Assembly: GCA_030532135.1 (NCBI GenBank)
Contig: JAUNLT010000002.1
Coordinates: forward strand, 1-64,000
Length of the DNA: 64,000 nt
From: Lagierella massiliensis
Lineage (GTDB): Bacteria; Bacillota; Clostridia; Tissierellales; Peptoniphilaceae
Direction: 5' to 3'
Below the pieces are notes generated by a model. That model did not search any database. It worked only from the letters and a program-made list of their open reading frames with translations, and was not told the DNA's origin. How positions within the stretch are numbered: position 1 is the first letter of the stretch; each line of letters begins with the position of its first letter. Shown in pieces: positions 43,806 to 53,194 of the stretch. The position numbers were made by a program, and so were the translations under genes.

Positions 43806-44960
43806 CTACAACTTCCCTATCATCATTGTAATTAAGGGTCTAAATATAATCACAGTAATTATCTCAATTACAAAAACAATAATAAAACTTATATAAAAAT
43901 TTTTGATATTTGTTTTATCTTTCCACTTGTCAGCTAATAACCCCTCGAGAATTAAAGTTTCTAAGACTATGAACACTAGATAGAGTATTATTCCCTTTAC
44001 ACCTATTCCGTATCCCAATATTAATCCCATACCTGGTACGAAATTAAATACTATATAAAAAATAAGTCGTAGAAAACTGTTTAAAAGTGCAAATACTGTA
44101 CAAGTTGAAAATTTTCTAGACCCACTCAATTCTTCAAGACTTTTAAATTTATCAAATGTGGTTAATAAATATGGTTTAAGTACAATCATTGCTAAAGAAC
44201 CAACTGATGCAACAACGGTAATTAAAAATCTATTAAAACTCAAAGTCTGAGTAGGACTTGACTGTCTAATTACATTAGTATTTGTAATCATTATAAATAT
44301 TGTTGCAAGAATTATAAAAAAATCCTTATAAAATCCTTTCGGTCTTTCAATAAATTTTAATATCTTTTCAAAAAAGGGATATAAAAATTTTAAGATGGCG
44401 TAATTTTTAATTCCTAAATCTTTAAAACTTCCCTCTTCACTATAATCAAGATTATCATCTTTAAAAGAGAAGCTTTTTTTATTACTTATTCTTTCATTAT
44501 ATTTTTTTTCATCTTCTCTTTTAGGATTATCTTTTAATTCTTCCCCTAGTTCTTCTTTATTCTCCTTATTTACTTCTTCTACAATATTCTCTTGATTTTC
44601 ATATGTTTTAGTTTCACTTACATTATTCGTATATATTGTATTATCTTTTTCATTCTCAAAGACTTCATAGTTTTTCTCTATTGGTTTAGAATCTTCAACA
44701 TATTCTTCAGTAATGTTTATAGAATCTTTAGGTTTATTACCAGAATTTTTTAAAATCTCTTCAAATCTCTTTGCTTTTTCTTCCTTAGTTTCATTTTTAT
44801 ATATATTATTTAAGTTATTACTATTAGAACTTTTTTTACTTTCATTAATATATACATGGTCATTGAATCTATTTTTATAAAATTCTTTTAGATTTAGTCC
44901 GCACATTGGACAAAATTTTGAACTTTCAGGAATTTTTTGGCCACATTCAGGGCAATACAT
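43806..44960 (-). CDS. Zinc-ribbon polytopic membrane protein
   Basis: A 384-residue protein: an N-terminal zinc ribbon (CPECGQKIPESSKFCPMCG), a charged, low-complexity linker at about 25-180 rich in Glu, Lys and Asn, and a C-terminal membrane domain with about five to six segments at 205-384 (FFIILATIFIMIT, LITVVASVGSLAMIVL, ILYLVFIVLETLI). It resembles the protein encoded at 32.1 kb in plan but not clearly in sequence. Function is not recognised. Confidence 0.8.
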   Translation of the reverse strand: MYCPECGQKIPESSKFCPMCGLNLKEFYKNRFNDHVYINESKKSSNSNNLNNIYKNETKEEKAKRFEEILKNSGNKPKDSINITEEYVEDSKPIEKNYEVFENEKDNTIYTNNVSETKTYENQENIVEEVNKENKEELGEELKDNPKREDEKKYNERISNKKSFSFKDDNLDYSEEGSFKDLGIKNYAILKFLYPFFEKILKFIERPKGFYKDFFIILATIFIMITNTNVIRQSSPTQTLSFNRFLITVVASVGSLAMIVLKPYLLTTFDKFKSLEELSGSRKFSTCTVFALLNSFLRLIFYIVFNFVPGMGLILGYGIGVKGIILYLVFIVLETLILEGLLADKWKDKTNIKNFYISFIIVFVIEIITVIIFRPLITMMIGKL

Positions 44961-45032
44961 ATAATCACCTCGAGAACATTATAGCACTATTAAATAAGGT
45001 TATAATATTCTTTGAATTATTGTAACAATTCA

Positions 45033-45596
45033 TTACCAGGTAATGCCAAATTTTCCAGTCTTAGCATTATTTATCATCTGACTTAACACATCCATGGAAC
45101 TATCTAAAGACCAGTCCACTTCTTCGTGCATTATCCTAATAACTATATATCCCTGTTTTGTTGCTAAAATATCAACTAAACTATCCTTAAGAGCGTTGGG
45201 TAAAGCTGTAGTGGAATTTTCATCAAGCTGTTCACACTTCTTTATCCAAAATTTTCGTGGATATCCTAACTTTATTTTTTTTGGATAGTTTTCTAAAGAA
45301 ATTTTTCTATCCATTGTAAACTTTCCTTTTCCATCGTATACAAAAACCATTCTATGGTCCTTACTAAACGCTGTAACCATTATGTCTTCCCAAAGAGACT
45401 TTAAATCTTTTACAGTATATTTATTGTCAAAAGCTTGAAGGATTTTTTTAATATCTTCATCCTCTACTTCAGGTTTTAAAAAGTCCAGTTTTTCATTGTA
45501 CTCTACATTTCCTTCAAAATAGATTCTTATAGTCTTTTTCCAAGCCTCTATCTGTTCTTTTTCATCACTTTTTCTATTAAAAATACTACTTGTCAT
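45033..45596 (-). CDS. Hypothetical cytoplasmic protein
   Basis: A 187-residue soluble protein I do not recognise. It is moderately charged, has no signal peptide or membrane segment, and contains WEDIMVTAFSKDHRMVFVYDGKGKF and IMHEEVDWSLDSSMDVLSQM. It lies 15 bases downstream of glycogen phosphorylase on the same strand, so it may be co-expressed with it, which is the only hint to its role. Confidence 0.7.
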   Translation of the reverse strand: MTSSIFNRKSDEKEQIEAWKKTIRIYFEGNVEYNEKLDFLKPEVEDEDIKKILQAFDNKYTVKDLKSLWEDIMVTAFSKDHRMVFVYDGKGKFTMDRKISLENYPKKIKLGYPRKFWIKKCEQLDENSTTALPNALKDSLVDILATKQGYIVIRIMHEEVDWSLDSSMDVLSQMINNAKTGKFGITW

Positions 45597-45611
45597 ATTT
45601 CACTCTTCCAA

Positions 45612-47972
45612 TTATATATTCCATATTTCTTCTGCGTACTCTCTTATAGTCCTATCAGATGAAAACTTTCCTGCATTTGCAATGTTTTTTAAACTCATTT
45701 TTGCCCAATGTCTCTTGTCTTTATAAGCTTTATTAACCCTCTCGTGCGCTTTTCTATATTCGTGAAAATCATATAGTACAAAATAATTATCCGCATTTGG
45801 ATCTCTTTCATTTACAAGTGCATTATAAATCTCTAAAAACATATATGATCCATTGTCATTTATTTCATCAGATAACAAAGTGTCAACTGTTCGTTTTAAT
45901 ATGGGATCTGACTCATAAAGTTTTCTAGGATTGTAATTTTGTTTAATTTCTCTAAGTTCCTCTACTGTAGCTCCAAATTGGAAGTTATTTTCAACTCCAG
46001 CTTCTTGAAATATTTCAATATTAGCCCCATCATAAGTTCCAAGTGTCAAAGCTCCGTTTAACATAAACTTCATATTACCAGTTCCAGAAGCCTCTTTACC
46101 AGCTGTTGAAATCTGTTCTGAAACATCACATGCAGGGTAGATTTTCTCACCATAACTAACCCTGAAGTTTTCTACAAATACCACTTTTATTTTTTGAGAC
46201 ACAATAGGATCGTTATTTACAAGTTTTGCAACTTCGTTTATATACTTTATGATTGACTTAGCTCTAAAATAGCCAGGTGCCGCCTTTCCTCCAAATATAA
46301 ATGTAGTCTTAGGCATATCTAAATCTGGATTTTCTTTAATTAAGTGATACAGATATACAATATGAAGTGCATTTAAAAGTTGTCTCTTATATTCGTGTAT
46401 TCTTTTTACTTGAATATCAAATACAGAATTAGGATCAATATCTATCCCTTCATTTACTTTTATATATTTAGCAAGTTTTTTCTTATTGTTTTGCTTTATT
46501 TCCCAAATTTTGTCTAAAACCTCATCATCGTCTATAAACTTTTCTAAGTTTTTAAGCTTTGAAAGATCTTTAGTCCAACTATCATCGCCAAAAAGTTCGG
46601 TAATATAATTTGAAAGTTCTGGATTACTATATAGCAACCATCTTCTCGGAGTTATTCCATTGGTCTTATTTATAAATTTTCCTGTATATAGTTCGTACCA
46701 GTCTTTTAATGTCTCGTTTTTTAATATTTCAGTATGAAGTTTTGCAACTCCATTTACCTTTATTGATGTGTGAATTGCAAGATTTGCCATTTTGACAAGT
46801 CCATCTGAAACTATTGACATATGTTCTATTTTTTCACTTGGATAGTTTTTTGCCTTCAATTCTTCTCTAAATCGTCTATCTATTTCTTTTATTATCTCCA
46901 AACATCTTGGGTTTGTGGTTTCAAGTATATCTTCAGACCACTTCTCCATGGCTTCTTCTAATATGGTGTGATTTGTGAAAGCAAAAACATCTCCTGTAAT
47001 CTTCCACGCATCATCCCATGAAAGAAAATTTTCATCCATTAAGACTCTCATAAGTTCTGGAATTGCCATAACAGGATGTGTGTCATTTAACTGAATTACA
47101 TGATATTTAGAAAAGTCTTTAAATTTAATATCCAGTGGAAAATTCTTTTTATATCTTGAAACAATATCTTGAATTGATGCGGATACGAAAAAGTACTGCT
47201 GTTTAATTCTAAGTATCTTTCCAGCTTTTTGTGAATCATTAGGATATAGCACTCTTGTTATATCTTCAGCTCTATTTTTTGCAGATACAGAGTCATCGTA
47301 TTGGAAATTGTTAAACTTCATAAAGTTAAATCCATCCACATCTTCTGCTTGCCAAAGCCTTAAAGTGTTAACTCTTCCCGATCTATACCCTACCACTGGA
47401 CTATCATAGGGAACTGCATATACAATTTGATCTTTAAACTTAACTATCTTTGTGTCTGCCTGTCTCCTTATTGACCAACTATCTCCAAGTGCCGTCCAGT
47501 CATCTCCTTCTTCAACTTGAAATCCTTCTTTAAATGACTGTTTAAATAAACCTTGAGAATATCTCACTCCATAACCTTGTAACGGAAGATCTTCTGTTGC
47601 TGCCGACTCCATAAAACATGCAGCAAGTCTTCCAAGTCCACCATTTCCAAGTGCAGGGTCTTCTTCTACATCTTCAATGCTTCCAAGGGAAACATTAAGC
47701 TCATCTATCGCTTCTTTAACCTCGTCATATATACCATAATTTAAAATATTATTTCCCAAGGAACGTCCAATTAAAAATTCCGCAGAAAAATAATAAGCTT
47801 TTCTATTGTATTTATCTTCCTTTACTGTTTTAATCCAATCTTCGTTAATATCTGACATAATTGCCATGGATAGTCCGTCGTATTTTTCTATGGTGCTTAC
47901 TTCATTTATATCTTTTCCTGTTTTAAATCTTATAAGATCTTTAGTCGTTTCTAAAATTTTTTTATCTGACAT
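45612..47972 (-). CDS. glgP: Glycogen/starch phosphorylase
   Basis: Releases glucose 1-phosphate from alpha-glucans with inorganic phosphate, using PLP. The 786-residue product has YYFSAEFLIGRSLGNN, DPALGNGGLGRLAACFMES, YGVRYSQGLFKQ, HVIQLNDTHPVMAIPELMR, KRIHEYKRQLLN and the PLP-lysine region EASGTGNMKFMLNGALTLGT. The ATG chosen follows GGAGGTATAC; an ATG five codons earlier overlaps that ribosome site. The rest of the glycogen pathway (glgA, glgB, glgC) is not in this window. Confidence 0.96.
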   Translation of the reverse strand: MSDKKILETTKDLIRFKTGKDINEVSTIEKYDGLSMAIMSDINEDWIKTVKEDKYNRKAYYFSAEFLIGRSLGNNILNYGIYDEVKEAIDELNVSLGSIEDVEEDPALGNGGLGRLAACFMESAATEDLPLQGYGVRYSQGLFKQSFKEGFQVEEGDDWTALGDSWSIRRQADTKIVKFKDQIVYAVPYDSPVVGYRSGRVNTLRLWQAEDVDGFNFMKFNNFQYDDSVSAKNRAEDITRVLYPNDSQKAGKILRIKQQYFFVSASIQDIVSRYKKNFPLDIKFKDFSKYHVIQLNDTHPVMAIPELMRVLMDENFLSWDDAWKITGDVFAFTNHTILEEAMEKWSEDILETTNPRCLEIIKEIDRRFREELKAKNYPSEKIEHMSIVSDGLVKMANLAIHTSIKVNGVAKLHTEILKNETLKDWYELYTGKFINKTNGITPRRWLLYSNPELSNYITELFGDDSWTKDLSKLKNLEKFIDDDEVLDKIWEIKQNNKKKLAKYIKVNEGIDIDPNSVFDIQVKRIHEYKRQLLNALHIVYLYHLIKENPDLDMPKTTFIFGGKAAPGYFRAKSIIKYINEVAKLVNNDPIVSQKIKVVFVENFRVSYGEKIYPACDVSEQISTAGKEASGTGNMKFMLNGALTLGTYDGANIEIFQEAGVENNFQFGATVEELREIKQNYNPRKLYESDPILKRTVDTLLSDEINDNGSYMFLEIYNALVNERDPNADNYFVLYDFHEYRKAHERVNKAYKDKRHWAKMSLKNIANAGKFSSDRTIREYAEEIWNI

Positions 47973-48053
47973 GTATACCTCCACCATGTAGTTTTATGTA
48001 TTTATCTCATCATAATAATTTATACCCTTAGTTTATATTATAGTATACTTAAA

Positions 48054-48082
48054 TTGAAAAGACATTAAACTTATAGTATTAT
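48054..48082 (+). promoter_or_regulatory. Promoter of the ddl-murF unit
   Basis: TTGAAA (48054-48059), 17 bases, TATTAT (48077-48082), 33 bases before the ddl start. Confidence 0.8.
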
Positions 48083-48114
48083 AAACTCATTGATGAGAAA
48101 CAGGAGATAGAAAT

Positions 48115-49185
48115 TTGAAAAATATATTTGTAGTTTACGGAGGCATATCCGTTGAACATGAAGTTTCCATCCTCTCTGCCCAAAATGTAGTTAACGGACT
48201 GGATAGGAAAAAGTTTAAGGTATATCCCGTATATGTAGATAAGAGTGGAAGATGGACTTGTAATGGTGAGTGTAATAAAAAAATCGAAGATTATAATGAG
48301 TTGAAATTATTCGCAAAAGGAAGTGTGGGAAGCTCCCTTTCTAGATTCATAAAAGATTATTTTCACGAGGATCAGGACAATGTCTTTTTTCCTATAGTTC
48401 ATGGAACTTATGGAGAAAACGGTGAACTTCAAGGATTTTTAGAGATACTTGATGTACCTTATGTGGGAAATTCAGTAATTGCATCGGCTTTATGTATGGA
48501 TAAGGCCTTTTCAAACCAGATTTATGAAGAAAATAATATTCCACAAGCAAAATTTAAAGTCTTAGACAGACTATCATATAAAGAGGATTTGAAAAATAAA
48601 AAAGAAATTCTTGACTATCTTGGTCTTCCCGTTTTTGTAAAGCCTTGTAATTCTGGATCTTCAATTGGAGTAACCAGAGTTTTACATGAAGAGGACTTAG
48701 AAGAGGCTGTTAAAACAGCTTTAAAATATGACAATAAAATTTTAATAGAAGAAGCTATTATAGGTGACGAGCTACAAGTCTCAGTTATTGGAAATGACGA
48801 TCCTATTGCATCTCTTCCTGGTGTTTCTAGGGTTAAACAGGAATTTTACAATTATGAAAGCAAGTACTTTGACGATAGTACAATCCATTTAGTACCCTTT
48901 GAACTAGAAGAGGGAGAAACAGAAAAAGTACAGGAACTAGCTAAGAAAGTATACACTCTATGTAATTGTTCTGGATTTGCAAGAGTAGATATCTTTTTAA
49001 GGGATTCGGACAGAAAAATGTTAGTAAACGAGATTAATACCGCTCCTGGAATGACAAACCACTCTATGAGTACCATGCTTTGGAAGGTTACAGACGGGAC
49101 GGAGTTTCCTGAACTTTTAGAGAAATTAATTGATTATGCAGTAGAAAGGTACAATAAGGATAAAAACCTTATAAGGGAAATATAA
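48115..49185 (+). CDS. ddl: D-alanine-D-alanine ligase
   Basis: Makes D-Ala-D-Ala for peptidoglycan stem peptides. The 356-residue ATP-grasp enzyme begins at a TTG, preceded by AGGAGA with a seven-base gap; an ATG nearer upstream is followed at once by a stop. Landmarks: GGISVEHEVSILSAQNVV, HGTYGENGELQGFLEILDVPYVG (cut into halves HGTYGENGELQG and LDVPYVG), FVKPCNSGSSIGV, and VNEINTAPGMTNHSM. Its stop overlaps the murF start in TAATG, so the two are coupled. Confidence 0.95.
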   Translation: MKNIFVVYGGISVEHEVSILSAQNVVNGLDRKKFKVYPVYVDKSGRWTCNGECNKKIEDYNELKLFAKGSVGSSLSRFIKDYFHEDQDNVFFPIVHGTYGENGELQGFLEILDVPYVGNSVIASALCMDKAFSNQIYEENNIPQAKFKVLDRLSYKEDLKNKKEILDYLGLPVFVKPCNSGSSIGVTRVLHEEDLEEAVKTALKYDNKILIEEAIIGDELQVSVIGNDDPIASLPGVSRVKQEFYNYESKYFDDSTIHLVPFELEEGETEKVQELAKKVYTLCNCSGFARVDIFLRDSDRKMLVNEINTAPGMTNHSMSTMLWKVTDGTEFPELLEKLIDYAVERYNKDKNLIREI

Positions 49186-50567
49186 TGATAGAAAGAAAAC
49201 TTTTTGAAATTTCAAGAATGTGTGATGGTGAACTTTATAATATATCACATGGAGATATAGTTATTAAGGGAGTTTCCACTGATAGTAGAACTGTTGAAAA
49301 GGGAAATCTATTTATTCCCATAGTCGGCGAGAATTTTGATGGTCATGAATTCGCCTTCGATGCTTTAGAAAAAGGAGCCTCTGCTATTTTATGGGAGAAA
49401 AAAAGATTTCTTCCAAGAAATGATATTCCTGTGATCATTGTTGAAAATTCCTTTGACGCAATGATTAAACTTGCTAGAAGTTATCGTTTATCTTTAAATT
49501 GCAAGGTTATTGCACTTACTGGTAGTAATGGAAAGACAACTACTAAAGACATAATATCTGGTCTATTAAAGCAAAAATACAAGGTACAGAGAACTCAACA
49601 AAATTTTAATAATGAATATGGACTTCCAAAAACTATTTTTTCTTTAGACGAAGACTGCGAAGTAGCTGTAATTGAAATGGGTACTGAAAAATTTGGAGAT
49701 ATTTCTCTACTTACTGATATTGCAAGACCTGACTATGCAATTATTACAAATATAGGTGACTCTCACCTTCTAAAACTCAAGACTAAAGAAAATATAGCAA
49801 GGGCAAAGCTTGAAATACTAGAGGGGCTTGATGAAGACGGAATATTCCTTTACAACTATGATGACCCGGTACTTAGAAAAGTGGTTAAAGAGTTTAAATT
49901 ACCTAATTCGACTTTCACATATGGAATGCATGAAGATTGTGACTTTGTTATTGAACCGGGTATTGCCGATGCATCAGGTACTACCATTACAATTGACAAT
50001 CATATCTATACTATTCCTCTTTTAGGTCAACATCAAATGTACAACGGAGGAATCTCAATTATAATTGCAGAGTTTTTCAAATTGGACTACCCAACTATTG
50101 CAAAGGGTTTAACTGATATTGACTTAACAGGTATGAGAAATGAACTTATACACTTAAAGACTTTTGATATTTTAAATGACTCTTATAAGTCAAATCCTCA
50201 ATCCCTTGAAGCTTGCTTGAAAACTGTTTATAGCCTAAAAGGATATGATAAAAAAATTGCTGTAATCGGAGATATGCTTGAACTTGGAGTTGATGAGATA
50301 AGAATTCACGAAGATATTGCCGATGAATTAAATCCTTCTATCCTAGATTATGTATTAACTATAGGTAATTTGGCTAAGCACATTCACAATGCAGCACTTC
50401 CAAACTTGCCTGAGGATAGATGTTTTCACTTTGATTCCAAAGAGGAGATTATTGAGAAGTTAAAAGAGTTAATTACACCAAACACTTTAGTTATGGTTAA
50501 AGCTTCTAGAGCTATGAAACTTGAAGAGGTGGTTGAAGCTTTACTTGAATATGGAAGGTCAAAATAA
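49185..50567 (+). CDS. murF: UDP-MurNAc-tripeptide-D-Ala-D-Ala ligase
   Basis: Adds the D-Ala-D-Ala made by Ddl to the UDP-muramyl tripeptide. The 460-residue Mur ligase has the N-terminal substrate domain (GVSTDSRTVEKGNLFIPIVG), the P-loop ALTGSNGKTTTKDII at about 110, EMGTEKFGDI, TNIGDSHL and the C-terminal DSYKSNPQSLEACL and GDMLELGVDEIRIHE motifs. All catalytic segments are present. Confidence 0.95.
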   Translation: MIERKLFEISRMCDGELYNISHGDIVIKGVSTDSRTVEKGNLFIPIVGENFDGHEFAFDALEKGASAILWEKKRFLPRNDIPVIIVENSFDAMIKLARSYRLSLNCKVIALTGSNGKTTTKDIISGLLKQKYKVQRTQQNFNNEYGLPKTIFSLDEDCEVAVIEMGTEKFGDISLLTDIARPDYAIITNIGDSHLLKLKTKENIARAKLEILEGLDEDGIFLYNYDDPVLRKVVKEFKLPNSTFTYGMHEDCDFVIEPGIADASGTTITIDNHIYTIPLLGQHQMYNGGISIIIAEFFKLDYPTIAKGLTDIDLTGMRNELIHLKTFDILNDSYKSNPQSLEACLKTVYSLKGYDKKIAVIGDMLELGVDEIRIHEDIADELNPSILDYVLTIGNLAKHIHNAALPNLPEDRCFHFDSKEEIIEKLKELITPNTLVMVKASRAMKLEEVVEALLEYGRSK

Positions 50568-50569
50568 AT

Positions 50570-51004
50570 ATGATTATTTATGTAGATGGAGATAGCTGTC
50601 CGGTTATCTCCATTGTTAAGGATATCTCCAATATTTATAATTTAAACTATTTGGTAATTTCAGATTATAATCACAATTTGAAAGTTCCAAAAAACAATTA
50701 CATAATAGTAGATAGTGAAAAAGATGAAGCTGACTTTTTCATAGCTAATAGAATAGTTGACGGTGATTTTCTAATAACAAACGATATGGGTCTTGCAGCC
50801 ATGGTGCTTGGTAAAGATGTCACCGTTTTAAACTTTACAGGAGACTTAATTGATAAAAATAATATCGACCTATTTTTATTTCAAAGACATGTTTCAAAGA
50901 TGGAAAGAAAAAACAATGTATATAACACTAAGTTTAAAAAAAGGAGTAAAACAGACAATATTAATTTTAGAAATTCTCTAATTAAATTTTTAAATAGGAG
51001 GTAA
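50570..51004 (+). CDS. UPF0178 (YaiI/YqxD) family protein
   Basis: A 144-residue cytoplasmic protein of the UPF0178 family, which has a PIN-like fold. Seen: IYVDGDSCPVISIV at the start (family DADACPV), the pair DEADFFIANRI, GDFLITNDMGLAAMVL and an FQRH segment near the middle. The biochemical role is not established. It starts two bases after murF and one base before the ABC ATPase, so it is in the same operon. Confidence 0.88.
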   Translation: MIIYVDGDSCPVISIVKDISNIYNLNYLVISDYNHNLKVPKNNYIIVDSEKDEADFFIANRIVDGDFLITNDMGLAAMVLGKDVTVLNFTGDLIDKNNIDLFLFQRHVSKMERKNNVYNTKFKKRSKTDNINFRNSLIKFLNRR

Positions 51005-51005
51005 T

Positions 51006-51917
51006 ATGAAATTAGAGCTTAAAAACATTTATAAATCCTTCTCTAATAAAGAGGTTCTTCACGATCTGTCCTTCTCCATAGAAAGTGGAAGGGCAATGGG
51101 ATTTCTTGGAAGAAATGGTGCTGGTAAGACAACTACCATTAGGACTTTAATGAACGTTTTTAGACCGGATAGTGGAGAAATTTTATTAGACGGTAAAAAG
51201 TTTGAAAGATCTAAATACAAAATTGGATATCTTCCAGAAGAAAGAGGACTTTACGGAAAAATATCTATTTTAAGTCAGCTAACCTACTTGGGAGAACTTA
51301 AAGGTATGTCTAAAGCGGAAGCTAAAAAGTCAGCTACAGCTCTTCTTGAAAGAGTTGAGTTAAAAGATTTTCTAAATCAAAATCTAGACACTCTTTCAAA
51401 AGGTAATCAACAGAAAGTTCAAATACTTCAAGCTATTATAGACGACCCAGATATAGTAATTTTAGATGAGCCCTTTAGTGGACTTGATCCTGTAAACGCT
51501 TCAATACTCAAAGATATAATACGAGATTTGATTTCCAAAGGAAAACTTGTAATTTTCTCCAGTCATCAAATGTCCTATGTAGAAGAGTTTTGTGATGATG
51601 TGACTTTTATAAAAAACGGTAGAATTGTTCTATCTGACAGTCTTTCAGATTTGAAAAAGAAATTTGGTAAAGAAAAATTCAGAATAAATCTAGAAGATAA
51701 CTCTTTAGATGAAGTTTTACTTCAGTCCGGTGCTTCTAATATACAATCTGATAATCTTTCAAAAATTGTAACTTTAAATTCTACAAAAAGTTCTGTTTTT
51801 CTAAAAAATATTTTAGATAGCGGGCATGATATTAAAAGCTTTTCTAACTATAGCCCTTCACTAGAAGATATATTTATAAATCTTGATAAAATAGAATCTG
51901 AAAAAGAGGTGAAATAA
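51006..51917 (+). CDS. ABC transporter ATPase (NatA-type exporter)
   Basis: A 303-residue ATPase: Walker A GFLGRNGAGKTTTIRTLMNV, Q-loop region YLPEERGLYGKI, signature LSKGNQQKVQILQAIID, Walker B IVILDEPFSGLDP and H-loop SSHQM. The C-terminal 90 residues are the regulatory tail typical of DrrA/NatA ATPases. It overlaps its membrane partner, with which it forms an exporter of unknown substrate; sodium export is one possibility. Confidence 0.92.
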   Translation: MKLELKNIYKSFSNKEVLHDLSFSIESGRAMGFLGRNGAGKTTTIRTLMNVFRPDSGEILLDGKKFERSKYKIGYLPEERGLYGKISILSQLTYLGELKGMSKAEAKKSATALLERVELKDFLNQNLDTLSKGNQQKVQILQAIIDDPDIVILDEPFSGLDPVNASILKDIIRDLISKGKLVIFSSHQMSYVEEFCDDVTFIKNGRIVLSDSLSDLKKKFGKEKFRINLEDNSLDEVLLQSGASNIQSDNLSKIVTLNSTKSSVFLKNILDSGHDIKSFSNYSPSLEDIFINLDKIESEKEVK

Positions 51918-53155
51918 TGAAAGATACTTTTATTGTGTTCCTATTTGAACTAAAGAATAGACTGAAACAAAAAAGCATAATTGTAACCACTATAATTTTT
52001 ATGGTGATTGCTCTTTTAGCACCCTTTATACCTAGATTTATGGGAGATTCTAATTCAGGTGAAAATAATTCTGATAGTTCTTCAAAAGATGAAAAAATTA
52101 CAATTGGATACATTACAGATAGTCCAACTGTAAACTTAAATTATGTAAATAATGCTTTACAAGGTTACGATGCAAAGGAATTTAATAATTTAGATGAATT
52201 AAAAAATGCTGTAACCAACGAAACCATTGAGTCAGGATTTTTATTTAAAGAAGATTATAGCATTGAGGGATTCTATAGAAATCAAGGTCTTTCTATGGAT
52301 GAAGTGACAATTTCCATTTCAAATAATGCCACAAACTTTATAAAAGGTGAAAAGATAAAACAACTTCAAGTAGATCCCGATGCTTACAAAGAAATTGATT
52401 CAACAAATGTCATGATAAATCCTAATACTTTAGGAAAAAATGCACAAGTAGGGTTTCTTTATGCCTATGTAGGAATGTTTGTAGTGTACATGACTATAAT
52501 ACTTTTTGGAAATCAAGTAGCTACCTTAGTTGCTAGAGAAAAATCCGATCGAACTATGGAGATTTTGATAACTACCACAAACCCTACAAGCCTTATAGTA
52601 GGAAAGGTATTTGCCACAGCTATTGTGGCACTAAGTCAAATGCTCTTAATTCTACTTTCATTTTTTATTGGATATAGCATTAACAAGGATGTATATTCTG
52701 ATGTATTATTGAATATGATAAAAGCAGTAAGTCCTATCTCGGTACTTGTGTTTTTAATTTTCTATATATTGGGACTTTTATTGTATCTGTTCATATTTGC
52801 ATCATTAGGAGCGTTAGTTTCAAAAGTAGAAGAAGTTACCAATGCAGTAGTTCCAATTTCCTTTATAATAGTGATTTCTTTTCTTGTTACAAGCACAACC
52901 ATGTCAAATCCCGAATCTAATATATTGAGAATTGCTTCCTTTATACCTTTCTCAAGCCCAATCTCATTTTTTACTAGATTCAACTTAATTAAAGTACCTT
53001 TTATGGATATTATAATTTCAATATCATTGTTAATTTTGACAATAATCTTTTTTGCAATTTTATCCATAAAGATCTATAGACTTGGAACATTGAACTATGG
53101 AAATAGAATAGGACTTTTTAAAGCTTTTAAGATGCTTAAAGAAGACAAAGAATAA
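51917..53155 (+). CDS. ABC-2 type permease (NatB-like)
   Basis: A 412-residue permease. One membrane segment lies at about 20-40, followed by a soluble extracellular domain (about 45-170) with a serine-rich stretch, then five to six membrane segments at 175-400 (VGFLYAYVGMFVVYMTIILFG, then AREKSDRTMEILITTTNP typical of ABC-2 proteins). It overlaps the ATPase gene by one base and closes the operon. Confidence 0.9.
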   Translation: MKDTFIVFLFELKNRLKQKSIIVTTIIFMVIALLAPFIPRFMGDSNSGENNSDSSSKDEKITIGYITDSPTVNLNYVNNALQGYDAKEFNNLDELKNAVTNETIESGFLFKEDYSIEGFYRNQGLSMDEVTISISNNATNFIKGEKIKQLQVDPDAYKEIDSTNVMINPNTLGKNAQVGFLYAYVGMFVVYMTIILFGNQVATLVAREKSDRTMEILITTTNPTSLIVGKVFATAIVALSQMLLILLSFFIGYSINKDVYSDVLLNMIKAVSPISVLVFLIFYILGLLLYLFIFASLGALVSKVEEVTNAVVPISFIIVISFLVTSTTMSNPESNILRIASFIPFSSPISFFTRFNLIKVPFMDIIISISLLILTIIFFAILSIKIYRLGTLNYGNRIGLFKAFKMLKEDKE

Positions 53156-53158
53156 TAA

Positions 53159-53192
53159 AATATCCTCGCTTACTTAAGTAAACGAGGATATT
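53159..53192. terminator. Bidirectional terminator between convergent operons
   Basis: Stem AAATATCCTCG / CGAGGATATTT around an inner TTACTTAAGTAA palindrome, with T runs on both strands. Confidence 0.88.
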
Positions 53193-53194
53193 TT

